Shown: positions 62,871-64,000 of the stretch, piece after piece
Layout: every line of letters starts with the position of its first letter
Numbering within the stretch: position 1 is the stretch's first letter
Assembly (NCBI GenBank): GCA_024400305.1
Contig: JAKSMX010000013.1
Location: forward strand, 1 to 64,000
Origin: Bacteroidales bacterium
GTDB lineage: Bacteria; Bacteroidota; Bacteroidia; Bacteroidales; F082
Length of the DNA: 64,000 nt
Reading direction: 5' to 3'
Program-made: the position numbers and the translations under genes
Notes under the pieces: model-generated
The model's database searches: none
The model's input: the letters and a program-made list of their open reading frames with translations, nothing else
Told to the model about the DNA's origin: nothing

Positions 62871-64000
62871 TTATCTTACTATTATCTTCTGCGTCTTGAC
62901 TTCATTTCCCGTCAATCTCACGATGTATGCGCCGGTGGTGAGCTTGCTGACATCGACTCTCTGTCCGTGAAACTCCTCGCTGATGACCACTCTTCCGAGG
63001 ATGTCGAACACCTGAAGCAAGCCCTCGCCATCGATGATAAGCTCATTGCCGTACTGATAGACGAACTGTTCGTCATCGTCGCTGCCGTTGCTGACGCCGA
63101 GCTTCACCGTGAAGCGGTTTTCGTTGTCGGCGGGCGAGCCGACGAACGAATAGTTGTCTTCAAGCAGCATGTTGGTCTCTTCGCCTGTCATGTTGTCGAT
63201 GAGAATCAGATGGTTGATGTCGTCGGTGGCTTTGACGCTGATGTCGTATCTGCCTGTCGTCATGGCCTTGAAGTTGAGCGGGAACACTCTCACGCCCTCG
63301 TTCATGAACGCGATTGCGAAGTCCTCGCCGTCCTGCGGGATGTAGAGCATCGGGGCTTCGGCGTTGCGGTGGCTGACCTTGTTGAGGCCGGTGCCTTCGC
63401 CGAGCACCGCGAAAGCGTTGTCTTTATAGTTGTCGTTTGACACTACGATTTCGATGTTGTCGTTCTTTTTGTCTGAACGCTCGACCTTGCTCCCCGAACC
63501 CGGCTTGCTGATGGTGACACCGCCGGCCACGGTAGCCTGCACGAGGAAACCCTGGAGTGGTTTGATTTCGCCGTCTGTGAGTCTTGTCCCCCATGTGTTC
63601 TCGTTGGAGAGAACATAGAAGCCGTCCGCAAAGTCGGCACTTCCTTTTCTGACGTCTGTCAGCTTGATGTTCTGTGTGAACGGGTTGCCGATGAGGTTGA
63701 AGCCGTGCGCCGCACCGATTGTGAGGTTGCATTCAACGTCTCCGACATTGATTTTGCCATTGAATTCAAGTGTCGTGCCGTTTTCTATATGGTATATGTA
63801 TCCGACGCCTTTGTCTATTGTCTTGAAGTCGGGGTTCGCGATGACGTTTGAATTGTCATTGACTTTTGAGTTCACCCAGATGCCGTTTTTCTCGTCGAGG
63901 CGGTAGAGGTCGTAGTCGGTCGCCGTGACTGTTGTCGGGATGAGGCCTTTGACATTTGTGAGCGCGGTGCTGGCCGTGAGCGGCGAGCTTATCGTAAACC
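62871..64000 (-). CDS. Secreted protein with T9SS sorting domain, cut by the window edge
   Basis: The reading frame is open to the right edge, so only the C-terminal 376 residues are seen, and the start lies outside. The visible part is beta-rich with segments common in Bacteroidota surface proteins (AHGFNLIGNPFTQNIKL, FYVLSNENTWGTRLTDGEIKPLQGFLVQA). The end is a type A T9SS domain (LLQVFDILGRVVISEEFHGQ ... KTQKIIVR). An internal GTG at 63875 is not a real start, because the upstream codons continue the same protein pattern. The function of the missing part is unknown. Confidence 0.85.
   Translation of the reverse strand, partial: FTISSPLTASTALTNVKGLIPTTVTATDYDLYRLDEKNGIWVNSKVNDNSNVIANPDFKTIDKGVGYIYHIENGTTLEFNGKINVGDVECNLTIGAAHGFNLIGNPFTQNIKLTDVRKGSADFADGFYVLSNENTWGTRLTDGEIKPLQGFLVQATVAGGVTISKPGSGSKVERSDKKNDNIEIVVSNDNYKDNAFAVLGEGTGLNKVSHRNAEAPMLYIPQDGEDFAIAFMNEGVRVFPLNFKAMTTGRYDISVKATDDINHLILIDNMTGEETNMLLEDNYSFVGSPADNENRFTVKLGVSNGSDDDEQFVYQYGNELIIDGEGLLQVFDILGRVVISEEFHGQRVDVSKLTTGAYIVRLTGNEVKTQKIIVR

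Overview
The window is a piece of a Bacteroidota chromosome, most likely an uncultured Bacteroidales. The basis is: -7 boxes of the TAnnTTTG type before many genes; several secreted proteins ending in type IX secretion (T9SS) sorting domains; a GldB-like lipoprotein; a TonB-dependent receptor; an ATP synthase operon without beta and epsilon genes at this locus; and the order pheT, sigma-54 activator, lptE, secG, groES, groEL. No species can be assigned from sequence reading alone.

Accessory part (1 to about 15.1 kb). The left 3.7 kb is mostly non-coding and holds at least seven imperfect palindromes of 70-100 bp. They flank one gene for an AlbA-type DNA-binding/ATPase regulator. Next come a SLOG-family protein, a secreted DNA/RNA non-specific endonuclease, two DUF6266 paralogues, and a phage-like lysis module: a GH24 lysozyme with an E-C-T triad, a small membrane/coiled-coil protein, and an overlapping lipoprotein with a C-terminal membrane anchor that looks like a unimolecular spanin. 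On the opposite strand lie a PriCT/DUF3987 primase-helicase, a VirE-N/BT4734-type primase, two small helix-turn-helix proteins, a protein of unknown function and a tyrosine integrase. Beside the integrase is a truncated tRNA 3' end, the likely attachment site. I see no capsid, portal, terminase or tail gene, so the unit resembles a satellite-like integrative element. Short tandem repeats of 9 and 10 bp are scattered between, and even inside, its genes.

Junction (15.1-15.8 kb). A gene-free stretch ends at a complete tRNA-Arg(CCT). It carries a second copy, in opposite orientation, of a 20-bp repeat found next to the integrase. This suggests a scar of another integration event.

Core part (15.86-64 kb). 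Genes cover lipid/LPS-related membrane functions (flippase-like protein, heptose-phosphate adenylyltransferase, two glycosyltransferases, YfhO), adenine deaminase, an RlmI-type rRNA methyltransferase, the ATP synthase operon atpBEFHAG, pheT-sigma54-lptE-secG, groES-groEL, a class II HMG-CoA reductase followed by a GHMP kinase (mevalonate pathway), two M24 aminopeptidases, CinA, GldB, YifB/ComM, a TonB-dependent receptor, ribosomal protein L28 and a DegT-family aminotransferase. A T9SS-exported protein is cut by the right edge. A decayed C-terminal fragment of hypB lies between two intact genes near 28.9 kb. A nitrilase-fold protein near 53 kb has no cysteine at the expected catalytic position.

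Gene functions here come from recognising motifs by eye. No database search was run.
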